From positions 1 through 64,000 of the forward strand of contig JAFQDD010000008.1 of the NCBI GenBank assembly GCA_017416145.1: 64,000 bases of DNA, written 5' to 3'. The DNA comes from Spirochaetaceae bacterium (GTDB taxonomy: Bacteria > Spirochaetota > Spirochaetia > Treponematales > Treponemataceae). Each line of letters opens with the position of its first letter. Position 1 is the first letter of the stretch. The position numbers and the translations under genes are program-made. Below, piece after piece: positions 25,204-34,654 of the stretch. The notes under the pieces were generated by a model that made no database searches, had not been told where the DNA came from, and saw only the letters and a program-made list of their open reading frames with translations.

Positions 25204-27072
25204 TTAAACTAAGCCGTTGATTACGGTGTCTAATAAATTATCCATAATGCTAATTAGTTTTGCGGCAGCATTATATCCGTGTTGGAACTTGATTATGTCT
25301 GCAAGTTCTTCATCAATATTTACCCCAGAAATTGAATCCCGCATTGTGCGTAAATCTGCCATAATTGCAGTTTGATTTTCTAGATTCATTTGGGCTTGTT
25401 CGCCTTTTAGACCAACATTTGTTACAGCGTCTGCAAAATAGTCGTCAAAGGTGTCTGCATTGCCAATCATCACTTTGGAATTACGCAAACTTGCAATTTC
25501 TAAAGCACTTGAAGCATCTCCAATTTCCACTGTTCCGTCTGAATTTGGCTTTGCAGCGGCTACAGACAAAACATCATTTACAATAGCTGGATTTACTTTC
25601 ATATATCCAGATGGATTCATAACTGGGCTTACTGTGTATTGGGCATCTGCCAAAACATTTACAGCTGTTGGATTTTCAAAATCAAAAGCACCTTCTGGTC
25701 CACTTTCTGCTAAGATTCCAGAATATCCTGTTAGGAAAAATCCTGAATCTTCCACGTGGCGAATAACAAAGTCTGGATTGTCAGCAGAACTTGCTGTGCT
25801 TCCCTTTAGAACTAGGTTATTGTTTCTGTCTAAATAGGCTTTTACTTCACCGTTTGAATCGTTAATGCGATTGATAACAGTTTCTACTGTATCTGCTGCA
25901 TAATATGGAATATCAATATTTCCATCGTGACCAGAAATTGTGATTGTACCTTCTAGCCCGATTTGTTGTTGAGGGTCAAGTTTGTTTGTTCCAGTTAAAC
26001 GGAAAATGTATGAAGCATCTTCCACACCGTCGCCGTTTCTGTCGTAGCTACCAATTGCATTTGTAACAAAAGGATCTTCTACAAAGAAATCTAAACCAGT
26101 TGTGTTGTTTGCACCAACTGAGTTTCTGTGAATATCGTTTACCAAATCCATAAAGTTCATAGTCATTGTATCAAGGCTTTGTAGCTCGTTTCGTAAATCC
26201 ACATCACGTAGTTCGATTAAAGCTCCAAGAGAACCATCGCTGATTTCTGCAACGGCTCTTGTATCAGCCCAAACAACTTTGTTGTAACCGCTGTTGTCCA
26301 AAACTGGTTCTGTATCAAGTTGACGAGCAACCTTTCCCTGAACCAAAACGTGACCGTCAATGTGTACCATAAACTCATCATTATCTCGAGTGTCTGTGGT
26401 TACATTTGCAATTGAAGAAAGTTTTTCTACCATCAAATCTCTTTGGTCGTACAAATCGTTTGGATGGTCGCCCATAGCTTCAGAGCGTTCAATTTCTTTG
26501 TTTAATTCTGCAATTCGAGTTGCGTAATCGTTTAATTGTTTGATTGTGGCGTCAATATCACCATTTAAAAGGGTTCCAATTCCTGCAAGGCTTTTTTGTC
26601 GTTGTTGAATTGCTTCTGCAAGAGTTTCACCACGGGTTACAACTGCTTGACGAGCTGCCTTTGTTTCTGGATAAAGAGAAAGTTCTTGCCAAGCTTCCCA
26701 AAATTTGTCCATATTTGTGCGAACAGAAACCTCTGCAGGTTCGTTGTAAACACCTTCTAACATAGAATAATATTGGCTACGAACTTCCCAGTAAGATTCA
26801 GAGCTAGACTGTGCCACAATGCGTTTTTCCAAAAGTTCATCTCTTACACGAGTAATGCTTTCTGCACTAATACCTTGACCAATTTGTCCTGCTGTTTCTG
26901 CACGAGACAAGTCTGGGCGATAAAGTGGGTCAAATTGTTTTAGATTAACACGTTGACGTGAATATCCTTCTGTATCAGCGTTTGAAATATTGTGTCCTGC
27001 AGTGCTAATAGCTGTACTTTGAGCCATTAAACTGCGTTTTCCCATTTCTATTCCTGCAAATGCACTAGCCAT
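25204..27072 (-). CDS. flgK: Flagellar hook-associated protein FlgK (HAP1)
   Basis: Hook-filament junction protein, 622 residues. It begins with the rod/hook motif SLMAQSTAISTAGHNISNADTEGYSRQRV and ends with SGVNIDEELADIIKFQHGYNAAAKLISIMDNLLDTVI, both diagnostic. The large central region forms the surface domain. A GGAG ribosome site lies 6 bp before the ATG. It follows flgN, its expected export chaperone. Confidence 0.96.
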   Translation of the reverse strand: MASAFAGIEMGKRSLMAQSTAISTAGHNISNADTEGYSRQRVNLKQFDPLYRPDLSRAETAGQIGQGISAESITRVRDELLEKRIVAQSSSESYWEVRSQYYSMLEGVYNEPAEVSVRTNMDKFWEAWQELSLYPETKAARQAVVTRGETLAEAIQQRQKSLAGIGTLLNGDIDATIKQLNDYATRIAELNKEIERSEAMGDHPNDLYDQRDLMVEKLSSIANVTTDTRDNDEFMVHIDGHVLVQGKVARQLDTEPVLDNSGYNKVVWADTRAVAEISDGSLGALIELRDVDLRNELQSLDTMTMNFMDLVNDIHRNSVGANNTTGLDFFVEDPFVTNAIGSYDRNGDGVEDASYIFRLTGTNKLDPQQQIGLEGTITISGHDGNIDIPYYAADTVETVINRINDSNGEVKAYLDRNNNLVLKGSTASSADNPDFVIRHVEDSGFFLTGYSGILAESGPEGAFDFENPTAVNVLADAQYTVSPVMNPSGYMKVNPAIVNDVLSVAAAKPNSDGTVEIGDASSALEIASLRNSKVMIGNADTFDDYFADAVTNVGLKGEQAQMNLENQTAIMADLRTMRDSISGVNIDEELADIIKFQHGYNAAAKLISIMDNLLDTVINGLV

Positions 27073-27123
27073 AATTTTCTCCTACTATTCCTTGCTTTGT
27101 CTTTTGCTCGTTTTACTCAAAAA

Positions 27124-27579
27124 TTAACCTAATGTGTTTACCAACAATGATTCTGGAACCGGTCTAACAATATTTCCTGTTCTAGAATAAAGTGTATTTC
27201 TTCTAGTTGGAACAACAGTTTCAAAAATTCCTTGCAAAAAGTTTTTTGTAATTTCAATATATGTATTTAAAGAATCATTTTCGATTTTTGAAAAAACAAG
27301 TTTACGTTTCACTTCTTTTAATAAATTTTCAGATTTACAAATCTGTTTTACTTTTTCTTCGCCAATCTCTAAAGAAGTTTTTTCGATTAGTTGATTTCTT
27401 TCATCTTCCAAAGTCATAAAAATATTTGCTTTGTCTTGCAACAATTTCATTTCATTTTCAAGACTCATCCAATCACGCTTTGTTACAAAAAATCTAACTT
27501 GTTTTTGAGACGCAATAATCGAATCTAGCACTTTTTCCTCTTCAATAAGATGATTTTTCAATTCTACAGCAAAATCCAT
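27124..27579 (-). CDS. flgN: FlgN-like flagellar export chaperone
   Basis: Helical protein of 151 residues from the ATG at 27579, supported by AAAGGAAG 6 bp upstream; the open frame continues to 27759 but that part is not credible. The body is a long helical hairpin (ELKNHLIEEEKVLDSIIASQKQ ... LEDERNQLIEKTSLEIGEE) and the C-terminus is extended and basic. FlgN proteins escort FlgK and FlgL to the export gate, matching its place just before flgK. Sequence similarity is weak, so order matters for the call. Confidence 0.78.
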   Translation of the reverse strand: MDFAVELKNHLIEEEKVLDSIIASQKQVRFFVTKRDWMSLENEMKLLQDKANIFMTLEDERNQLIEKTSLEIGEEKVKQICKSENLLKEVKRKLVFSKIENDSLNTYIEITKNFLQGIFETVVPTRRNTLYSRTGNIVRPVPESLLVNTLG

Positions 27580-27784
27580 ATAAACTTCCTTTAAGATGAA
27601 TCTAAGATACACCTTATTTCTAGTATCGGATTTTGATTTTTCAAGTTTAGTCATTTGATATTTTTTTTCATTAAATCTATGAAATAAAAAAAATGCTAAA
27701 CTCATTTTTGAAATCTCCGACAATGAAAAAGTATTCTGAAATTTATGAGTAATTTTCAAAAATCACTTAAAATTGGAGGCAAAT

Positions 27785-27997
27785 ATGGGATACTACTCAC
27801 TAAAAGGTCACGGAACTTCAAACGACTATATGATGATTGTTAGAGAAATGGATGAAGGTTTTGTTATTCGTATTGTTCGTGATTTAGACGGATACGAAGA
27901 CGTAACTACAGACTTTATGAGCAAAACACTTTTCGATAGCTGCATCAGAACAGGATATTTAACAGAAATTGCTGCTGCGGAAAAACTTAACGCATAA
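27785..27997 (+). CDS. Small protein of unknown function (70 residues)
   Basis: Starts at the ATG at 27785, with GGAGG 5 bp upstream, the strongest ribosome site nearby. The product (MGYYSLKGHGTSNDYMMIV...) is mixed alpha/beta in character, with no signal peptide or membrane helix and a regular charged pattern (REMDEGFVIRIVRDLDGYEDVTTDFM). I do not recognise the family. It is divergent from flgN, and its last 11 bp overlap the convergent glycosyltransferase gene. The clean ribosome site argues that it is real. Confidence 0.7.
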   Translation: MGYYSLKGHGTSNDYMMIVREMDEGFVIRIVRDLDGYEDVTTDFMSKTLFDSCIRTGYLTEIAAAEKLNA

Positions 27998-29234
27998 GTT
28001 TTATACAAAAGTGGAAGCTTCGGATGATTTTTAAGCCGTCGAACCAAGTGTGGAAGGCGGCTTCTAATTTTTTTGGGGACTTTCCATAATTTTTTTTGAT
28101 TTTTTCGTAATTTTCCAAAAACTTTTCATCAGTTAAAAAATCTTTTAGTTTTGTATCATTTTGATTTTTTGATGTAATAAATTTTTTCAATTCTTCATAA
28201 ATCCATTCATCATAAAAAGGATAAGAGATTTTTTCCAAAACTTTTTCTTGAATATTTGAATCTGCAACTTGATTTTTTGCTTCTTCCACCAATTCCTTAA
28301 TACGAGAACCTGTTCCAAACAAAACACGGTTAGAAATCCTGCTAGACGGAAAAACAGCGGTAGGCAACCTTTTAGTTTTTAAAGATTTACCTTCTGCAAT
28401 TTTAAGCTTTATAAGACTTTGCAAAAAATAAAAATCTTCTCCAGCCACTTTTTGATTCATTCCGTTCACAGCACAATAAGCATAATTACTAGAAATCAAA
28501 GTCGGTCCTAAAGCCACAGGATAAAATGGAGTTCCACACTCTTCTAATTTTTTACTGTGATATTTTAAAAACTCTTCGTAAGAATCAATTGCTTTTTGTA
28601 AAAATTGATTTTCAGCCTTTTGATGAAAAAAATCTGTTACAGCAAAAAGTTCCCCAGTTTTTTCCACATCATCTAAAAATTGATACAAAGTTTCTACGTA
28701 ATTTTTTTGGACTAATGTGTCTCCGTCAAGACAGGCTAAAATCTTACAATCAAAAAAGATAGCGTAATCCATTCCCAATTTTCGAGCATAACCTACCCCC
28801 TGTTTTTCTGGCAAAAATCCCATTGGTGGATTTAGGTTTACTACAAAAAAATCTAAGCCCTTATATTTTTCTTGATTTTTTGCTTCTTCCAAAGCCAAAA
28901 GCAATTTTTCATTATTTTTTATCACTGCTTCTGAATCATCTTTCAAAGCGTTTACCACAAGAATCACTAGGATTTTTTCTTTTTCACAAGTGACTTGCTC
29001 ACAGGCTGATTTTTCACAAAAGGAAGTTTCACAAAAAGAAAGCCAAGATTGATTTAATGATTCTAGCGTATTAAAAAAATCTGGAAACTCATTTTTTATG
29101 GGGATAATTACAGAAATCTGGTGCTGGTCTACAAGGGAAGAATACAATTCTGAAAGACGGCCAGAATTGTATTCTTCTTTCAGCAAAGAACGCTTTGAAA
29201 GGTAAATGTGCCGGTTATCTTTTTGATTTCCCAT
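27987..29234 (-). CDS. Family 2 glycosyltransferase
   Basis: GT-A fold enzyme, 415 residues. The N-terminal segment QISVIIPIKNEFPDF, the DxD-like ACLDGDTLVQ and the AGEDFYFLQSL motif are the family landmarks. It would transfer a sugar from a nucleotide donor; the acceptor is unknown. A Cys/Glu-rich insertion (CETSFCEKSACEQVTCEKEK) lies after the first strand and is unusual. No signal peptide is seen. It follows miaA by 7 bp and probably shares its transcript. Confidence 0.8.
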   Translation of the reverse strand: MGNQKDNRHIYLSKRSLLKEEYNSGRLSELYSSLVDQHQISVIIPIKNEFPDFFNTLESLNQSWLSFCETSFCEKSACEQVTCEKEKILVILVVNALKDDSEAVIKNNEKLLLALEEAKNQEKYKGLDFFVVNLNPPMGFLPEKQGVGYARKLGMDYAIFFDCKILACLDGDTLVQKNYVETLYQFLDDVEKTGELFAVTDFFHQKAENQFLQKAIDSYEEFLKYHSKKLEECGTPFYPVALGPTLISSNYAYCAVNGMNQKVAGEDFYFLQSLIKLKIAEGKSLKTKRLPTAVFPSSRISNRVLFGTGSRIKELVEEAKNQVADSNIQEKVLEKISYPFYDEWIYEELKKFITSKNQNDTKLKDFLTDEKFLENYEKIKKNYGKSPKKLEAAFHTWFDGLKIIRSFHFCIKLMR

Positions 29235-29241
29235 TTTTTGC

Positions 29242-30225
29242 TTAACCTAAAATTAACTGAATAGCTTTTTCTAGTCGCCAAGCTACACTACGAGCTTCTT
29301 CTGAGCCATCAAAAGGAAGCCAGTGGATTTTTACACCTTGTTTTTCCATACGGCGAAACCAAGTTTCCTGACGTTTTGCAAATTGTCCGATAGCAATGTA
29401 AAGTTTTGAAATCAATTCTTCTTTTGAAGGGATTTTGCCTTCTAAGTATTCCGATACAAAGCGGTATTCCAAGCCTAATCTTTCCAAACGGTCATAGCCA
29501 ATTCCCATTTTGTTAAGTTTTTCCACTTCGGGAATAAGACCTTCATCAACTCTAGCAGAAAGCCGCTTTTTGATTCCTAACCGCAAAATATCCCGTGGAA
29601 AAGTTGTGCCAATAATAAATGGCCGAATATCAGGGCGAGGTGGCATACGGTTTGTTTTTGGAATTTCTTGATTATTTTGCTGGAAAACTTCGATTTCTAT
29701 GGCACGTAACAATCTGTGGCGGTCTTCTGTATCTGTTTTGTTATGGAGTTTACCATTTTTTAGATTTAGTAGGATTTCAGTAAGCTCTTGTTCACTTTTC
29801 CCGCTAAGCTCATTTCTAAGTTCTTCGTTGCAAGGAACTTCTACTAAATCTAAGCCTTGCACCACCGACTGAAGATACATACCAGTTCCGCCACAAAAAA
29901 CTGGAACCTTGTTTCTGGCGATTATCTCTGGGAAAACCTTGTACACTTCTGCTTGATAATCAAAAACCGAATATTCTGTAGGAAGCTCTGTAACGTCAAT
30001 TAGGTGATAGGGAATTGGTTTTCCATTCACAACGTATTCGCACAAATCTTTTCCAGAGCCAATATCCAAATATTTGTAGACTTGCCGAGAATCAACAGAA
30101 ATAACTTCGCCGTCAAAAGCGTTTGCAAGAGCCACAGCAAGAGGAGTTTTTCCCACAGCAGTTGGACCTAAAACGCAAATACAGTTATATTCAGCAGGTA
30201 AAATTAGTTTTCCAGATTTTTCCAT
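29242..30225 (-). CDS. miaA: tRNA dimethylallyltransferase MiaA
   Basis: Adds the dimethylallyl group to A37 of tRNAs reading UNN codons, 327 residues. The P-loop is GPTAVGKT near residue 20, followed by ISVDSRQVYKYLDIGSGK, HLIDV and FCGGTGMYLQSVVQG. The C-terminal IGQFAKRQETWFRR is typical. It lies 12 bp after the RlmI-like gene. Confidence 0.96.
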   Translation of the reverse strand: MEKSGKLILPAEYNCICVLGPTAVGKTPLAVALANAFDGEVISVDSRQVYKYLDIGSGKDLCEYVVNGKPIPYHLIDVTELPTEYSVFDYQAEVYKVFPEIIARNKVPVFCGGTGMYLQSVVQGLDLVEVPCNEELRNELSGKSEQELTEILLNLKNGKLHNKTDTEDRHRLLRAIEIEVFQQNNQEIPKTNRMPPRPDIRPFIIGTTFPRDILRLGIKKRLSARVDEGLIPEVEKLNKMGIGYDRLERLGLEYRFVSEYLEGKIPSKEELISKLYIAIGQFAKRQETWFRRMEKQGVKIHWLPFDGSEEARSVAWRLEKAIQLILG

Positions 30226-30237
30226 AAATCATTTTTC

Positions 30238-31488
30238 CTATAGCACACGCAAAATTGCACATTTTAAATATTCTGATTTTGGATATCCAACTAAAACAGG
30301 ATGGTCAGGCCCTGCTCCCCGTTTTTCTAAAATCTGAATAGTTTTGTGAGCGTCTTCTGCAGCGTTTTGAATCATACTGTAGAAAGTGTTTGTATCAAAA
30401 AAGTGAGAGCAAGAACAAGTTACCAAAATTCCGCCTGGTTTTAGAATTTTCAAAGCCCGTAAGTTGATTTCTTTGTAACCGCCGTAAGCCTTTTGTACCA
30501 TTTTTGCACTTTTTGTAAAGGCTGGTGGGTCAAGAATTATCATATCGAAGGATTTTTTTTCTTCTTCATATTGGCGAAGTAAATCAAAAACATCTGCACA
30601 AACAGCAGTAACAGTTTTTTGTTGATTATTTAATTTTATGTTGTTGTTTACAGTTTCCACAGCTTCTGGGCTAATATCCACAGCGGTAACTTCTTTTGCT
30701 CCGGCCAAAGCACAGTTTAGGGCAAAGGCACCTGTATGGGTAAAAGTGTCTAGCACGGTTTTTCCTTTTGCAAAAGTAGAAACAACTTTTCGGTTGAATT
30801 TTTGATCTAAAAAGTAGCCAGTTTTTTGTCCTTTTTCTAAATCAACTGTAAGCAAAACACCGTTTTCTTTTATGGTGATAACAGGATTATGCTCAGCTCC
30901 AATCCAACCAGTTTTTTCTTCCAAGCCTTCTTTTTCCCGAACAGAAGCATCGCTTCTTTCGTAAATTCCAAAAGGATGGCAAACTTCTTTTAGAGCTTCA
31001 ATAATTTCTTCCCGATACTTTTCTGTACACAAAGCTAAAAATTGCACACAAAGAAAAACTCTTCCCTCAGTGTCGCAGTAGCGTTCAACAGTTAAGCCAG
31101 GCAAAAAATCTGCTTCATCAAACACAAGACGGTATGAATCTTGTTTTGCGTAATATGGAAAGCGAATTGCAAGAGCTTGTTCTATGCGATTTTTGAAAAA
31201 GTCGTAATCAAAGTTTTCACCACGATTTTTGCTCATAATTCGCACAGTGATTTTTGACTTTTTGTTAAAAATCCCAGTCCCAAGATAAAGGCCAGATTTT
31301 GAAAGAACTTCCACCACAGAACCGTCTTCTAGTTTTGTGTTTTCTAGTTTTTCAAGTGATGATTGATGGGCACCAGTTTCTGTAAGCCATTCACGTTTTA
31401 CAATTTCAATTTCGTTATCGAAAACCCAAGGAAAACCTTGCTTTATTTCTTTTTCTTCTTTTGCTTTTAAAAATATTTTTGATGTCAT
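30238..31488 (-). CDS. rlmI: RlmI-like rRNA (cytosine-C5) methyltransferase
   Basis: Protein of 416 residues with an N-terminal PUA domain (KEEKEIKQGFPWVFDNEI...VVEVLSKSGLYLGTGIFN) and a C-terminal Rossmann methyltransferase domain: KTGYFLDQKFNRKV, VLDTFTHTGAFAL, VTAVDISPEAV, ILDPPAFTKS and LVTCSCSHF. The last Cys-containing motif fits m5C chemistry of the RlmI family. The exact rRNA target is inferred from family. AGGAAT precedes the ATG. Confidence 0.87.
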   Translation of the reverse strand: MTSKIFLKAKEEKEIKQGFPWVFDNEIEIVKREWLTETGAHQSSLEKLENTKLEDGSVVEVLSKSGLYLGTGIFNKKSKITVRIMSKNRGENFDYDFFKNRIEQALAIRFPYYAKQDSYRLVFDEADFLPGLTVERYCDTEGRVFLCVQFLALCTEKYREEIIEALKEVCHPFGIYERSDASVREKEGLEEKTGWIGAEHNPVITIKENGVLLTVDLEKGQKTGYFLDQKFNRKVVSTFAKGKTVLDTFTHTGAFALNCALAGAKEVTAVDISPEAVETVNNNIKLNNQQKTVTAVCADVFDLLRQYEEEKKSFDMIILDPPAFTKSAKMVQKAYGGYKEINLRALKILKPGGILVTCSCSHFFDTNTFYSMIQNAAEDAHKTIQILEKRGAGPDHPVLVGYPKSEYLKCAILRVL

Positions 31489-31513
31489 ATTTATTCCTTC
31501 TAAAATATATAAT

Positions 31514-34500
31514 CTATTTTGTTACAGCATAGGCTTTCATTAAGCCTTTGCCTTTTACTTCAACTTCTTGAACAGGCTCAAAATCAATTTGATTTTTACA
31601 AGCTAATTTAATATTTTCCGTTACAAGAATTTCTCCCTTTGGACAAAGACTTTCCATTCGACTAGCAACATTTACAGTATCTCCCCATAAATCATAAATA
31701 AACTTAGATTTTCCAATAACACCAGCAATAACAGAGCCACAATTTATTCCAATCCTAATATCCATGGGATGTTTAGCAGTTTTGTTATATTTTTGTAAAT
31801 CTTTATACATTCCTTTAGCAAAATTTACAATTTTTACAGCATAAGCAGAATCCGGCTCAGGAAGGCCACACACCGCCATGTAAGCATCTCCAATTGTTTT
31901 TATTTTTTCAATTCCAGAGTTTTTAGCCCTTTCGTCAAATAATGAAAACAAGACATTCAAAGATTCCACAATTTCTTCGGCAGACACACTATCTGCCAGT
32001 TCTGTAAAATTTACAATATCTGCAAACAAAACAGATACATTTTCAAATCTATCAGCAATTGTCTTATTTAAACTATTTTTTAAACGATATGCAATTGGTT
32101 CTGGTAAAATATTTTTTAACAATCTATCAGAGTTATCTTTTTCGATTTCTAGATCTATCGTTTTCATTTGCACCATAGTTTCCAAACGTAATTGTTCTTC
32201 CATCATGTGTTTTTCACGAATTCTCACAAAAATCACAAAAGCAAGAACTACTAACAAAGCAATTAACAACCAAAATGCAAAAGTTTGATAATAAAATGGT
32301 TGCTGGTGGATTTCAATAGTAGCAGGACTTTCGCTCCATAATCCATCACTATTAGAAGCCATTACAGAAAAGGTATAATCTCCTGGAGCAAGGTTTGTAT
32401 ATGAAACATTTCTAGAAGATGTACTTGAAGAGAAATCATCTTCAAAACCAGTTAATTGATATTTAAACCTTACCATTTCTGAAGAAATAAAACTTAAACC
32501 TGTATATTTTATATCAATACGTTTTGTACCAGCTGGTATAATTATTACTTCTTCTGATGGAGAAATAACTCTATCGTCAATTTTTATTTGCTCTATATGA
32601 ACTAGAGGCAATGTCCTATTGGATTTTACTTTTACAGGATCATACACTGCATAGCCATCAATTAACGTAAACCAAAGACGTCCAAGAGAATCTATCATAC
32701 TTAAAGATGTGGAATTTATGCCTCCAGATGGAAGTCCATCATTTTGATTAAAGAACTTTGGATCAATAGAACTAATTTCACCGTTGGCAAGTTTATTCAT
32801 GTCATCAAGGCTTACGGTGGAAATTCCTTTATTGCTTGTCATCCAAACTGTGTGAGTATAATCAATGAGCATTTGGAAAACAGAATCTACACCAAGACCT
32901 GTTGATAAATCGTAGTTAAAAAATGTGTTTCCATCAAATCGACTTATTCCAGTACCAGTGGAAATCCAAAAAAGATTATTATATTCAAATATTTTAAAAA
33001 TTACGTTTCCAGCTAAACCATTTACATCTGAAGTATAAGATTTTATAATTTTCTCATTTCGGATGATGTTTATTCCACCACCATCTGTGCCAACCCAAAT
33101 ATCTCCATTAGAATCTTCTAGCAAACACATAATGTAGTCATTATTTAACCCGTCTGTGCGAAAATAGTTTTTTATTTTCCCGTCAGAATAAATTAGTGAT
33201 AGACCTGTTGTTGTGCCAACCCAAAGATTTCCATATTTATCTTCTATACAAACTCGAACCTTATCTCCAGCAAGCCCTTCTTTTGATGTCCAATTTATTA
33301 TGCCATCTTTAGTTTTTCGAACTTGTCCTTTTTGAGAATAACAACTTATTAAAATATCACCATTTTTTGCAATCCCTGTATGACGAATCCGCAAATCTTT
33401 ACAATATTCTGTTAGCTCATTTTCTACCAATTGATTTTTGCTATAACACAATAGTCCGTTATCAGTTCCAACCCAAACTAAACCTTCTAAATCCTCTGTA
33501 ATTGCATTTACAGCAGTTGGTAAATTTATTGTTCTAAATTTACCCATACTCATTTTTTCAATACCACCACGATCTGTTGCAATCCAAATGTTACCTTCTC
33601 TATCTTCGATAATTCTTTTTACACTATTACTTGTTAAGCCCTGACTTTCGTTATAATAAAACCATTTATAATCTTTGTATAAAATTACACCATCTTCTGT
33701 TCCGAACCATAAGGCATTGGATTTATCCATGTAAATGCAACTTATACTATTATTTGTTAATCCATTACTAGCATTAAAAACTTCTGGAATACCATCATCT
33801 ATTCGAATAGCACCATTTTCTCCTAAGGCAAACCAAAATGCACCTGTGGAATCTTGCATAATATAATTTACAAGAACATCGCCAAAATTATCTAAGCCTT
33901 CATATTTATGAAATTTTCCTGCAGTGTAATAAAAAACTCCGCCCGGTTTTGCAGTGTTTAGCCAGACCCGTCCTGCGATATCGCAATATAAGCTAACTGC
34001 AACATCTTGCTCACTATCAAATTCTTCAAGTCCATTTGGCACAACAAAGCCTTTTTCCTCAGAATAATACACTATTCCGGAAGCTGTTCCTATCCAAATA
34101 TTTCCTTGCTTGTCTTCGGTAATTGCACGTATAGAATTATTTGGTAGCCCATCTTTTACTGTAAACATTGTTACTTTTTCATTTTTGATTTTTACAAGTC
34201 CACCATCGTTTGAGCCAATCCACAAAATACCTTTAGAATCTTCAAAAACAGAACGAGCAGAAACGCAATTAAAATCTTTTACAGTGTTTTTATTTAATAT
34301 TGTAAAATCAAAACCGTCATAGCGTACTAAGCCATCGTAAGTTCCAATATAAATATAACCATCTTTTGATTGAATTAAATCAGTTATTGTATTACCTGGA
34401 AGTCCATCTGTAGTTGTTAAAACTCGGCTCACATAATCGGAAGGAAAAATTTGTGAAAAACTAAAGTATCCTAAAAACAAAAAAGTAAAAAGCAAAAAGA

Positions 34501-34540
34501 ACTTTTTTGAAAAAAAACTTTTATCCGTAAATAAACTCAT
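31514..34540 (-). CDS. Propeller-sensor class III adenylate cyclase
   Basis: Large receptor of 1008 residues from the ATG at 34540 (AGGAGG 4 bp upstream). Order: signal/anchor (FFLLFTFLFLGYFSFSQ); a periplasmic two-blade propeller made of about 14 regulator-propeller repeats (DGLPGNTITDLIQSKDGYIYIGT, NIWIAT, NGLTNNSISCI...); a Y_Y_Y domain (LTGFEDDFSSSTSSRNVSYT); a membrane helix (FAFWLLIALLVVLAFVIFV); and a class III cyclase domain. The latter has metal Asp in FADIVNFTEL, Lys in KTIGDAYMA, Asp in YDLWGD and the N/R pair in TVNVASRMES. The Lys/Asp pair favours ATP over GTP. It would sense an extracytoplasmic ligand and make cAMP. Confidence 0.88.
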   Translation of the reverse strand: MSLFTDKSFFSKKFFLLFTFLFLGYFSFSQIFPSDYVSRVLTTTDGLPGNTITDLIQSKDGYIYIGTYDGLVRYDGFDFTILNKNTVKDFNCVSARSVFEDSKGILWIGSNDGGLVKIKNEKVTMFTVKDGLPNNSIRAITEDKQGNIWIGTASGIVYYSEEKGFVVPNGLEEFDSEQDVAVSLYCDIAGRVWLNTAKPGGVFYYTAGKFHKYEGLDNFGDVLVNYIMQDSTGAFWFALGENGAIRIDDGIPEVFNASNGLTNNSISCIYMDKSNALWFGTEDGVILYKDYKWFYYNESQGLTSNSVKRIIEDREGNIWIATDRGGIEKMSMGKFRTINLPTAVNAITEDLEGLVWVGTDNGLLCYSKNQLVENELTEYCKDLRIRHTGIAKNGDILISCYSQKGQVRKTKDGIINWTSKEGLAGDKVRVCIEDKYGNLWVGTTTGLSLIYSDGKIKNYFRTDGLNNDYIMCLLEDSNGDIWVGTDGGGINIIRNEKIIKSYTSDVNGLAGNVIFKIFEYNNLFWISTGTGISRFDGNTFFNYDLSTGLGVDSVFQMLIDYTHTVWMTSNKGISTVSLDDMNKLANGEISSIDPKFFNQNDGLPSGGINSTSLSMIDSLGRLWFTLIDGYAVYDPVKVKSNRTLPLVHIEQIKIDDRVISPSEEVIIIPAGTKRIDIKYTGLSFISSEMVRFKYQLTGFEDDFSSSTSSRNVSYTNLAPGDYTFSVMASNSDGLWSESPATIEIHQQPFYYQTFAFWLLIALLVVLAFVIFVRIREKHMMEEQLRLETMVQMKTIDLEIEKDNSDRLLKNILPEPIAYRLKNSLNKTIADRFENVSVLFADIVNFTELADSVSAEEIVESLNVLFSLFDERAKNSGIEKIKTIGDAYMAVCGLPEPDSAYAVKIVNFAKGMYKDLQKYNKTAKHPMDIRIGINCGSVIAGVIGKSKFIYDLWGDTVNVASRMESLCPKGEILVTENIKLACKNQIDFEPVQEVEVKGKGLMKAYAVTK

Positions 34541-34590
34541 AATCCCTCCTAGGAAAAATTGCATTAAGGTTTCAAAACTTTGTATACCCT

Positions 34591-34625
34591 AAAAAAAATG
34601 CACACAGGAAAAAATCACTGTGTGC
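34591..34625 (-). terminator. Terminator of lysC-dapB
   Basis: GCACACAG and CTGTGTGC form an 8-bp stem; on the minus strand an eight-T run follows after one A. It lies about 30 bp past the dapB stop. Confidence 0.8.
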
Positions 34626-34654
34626 TTTATCAGTAAGTGATGATTTACTTGATA

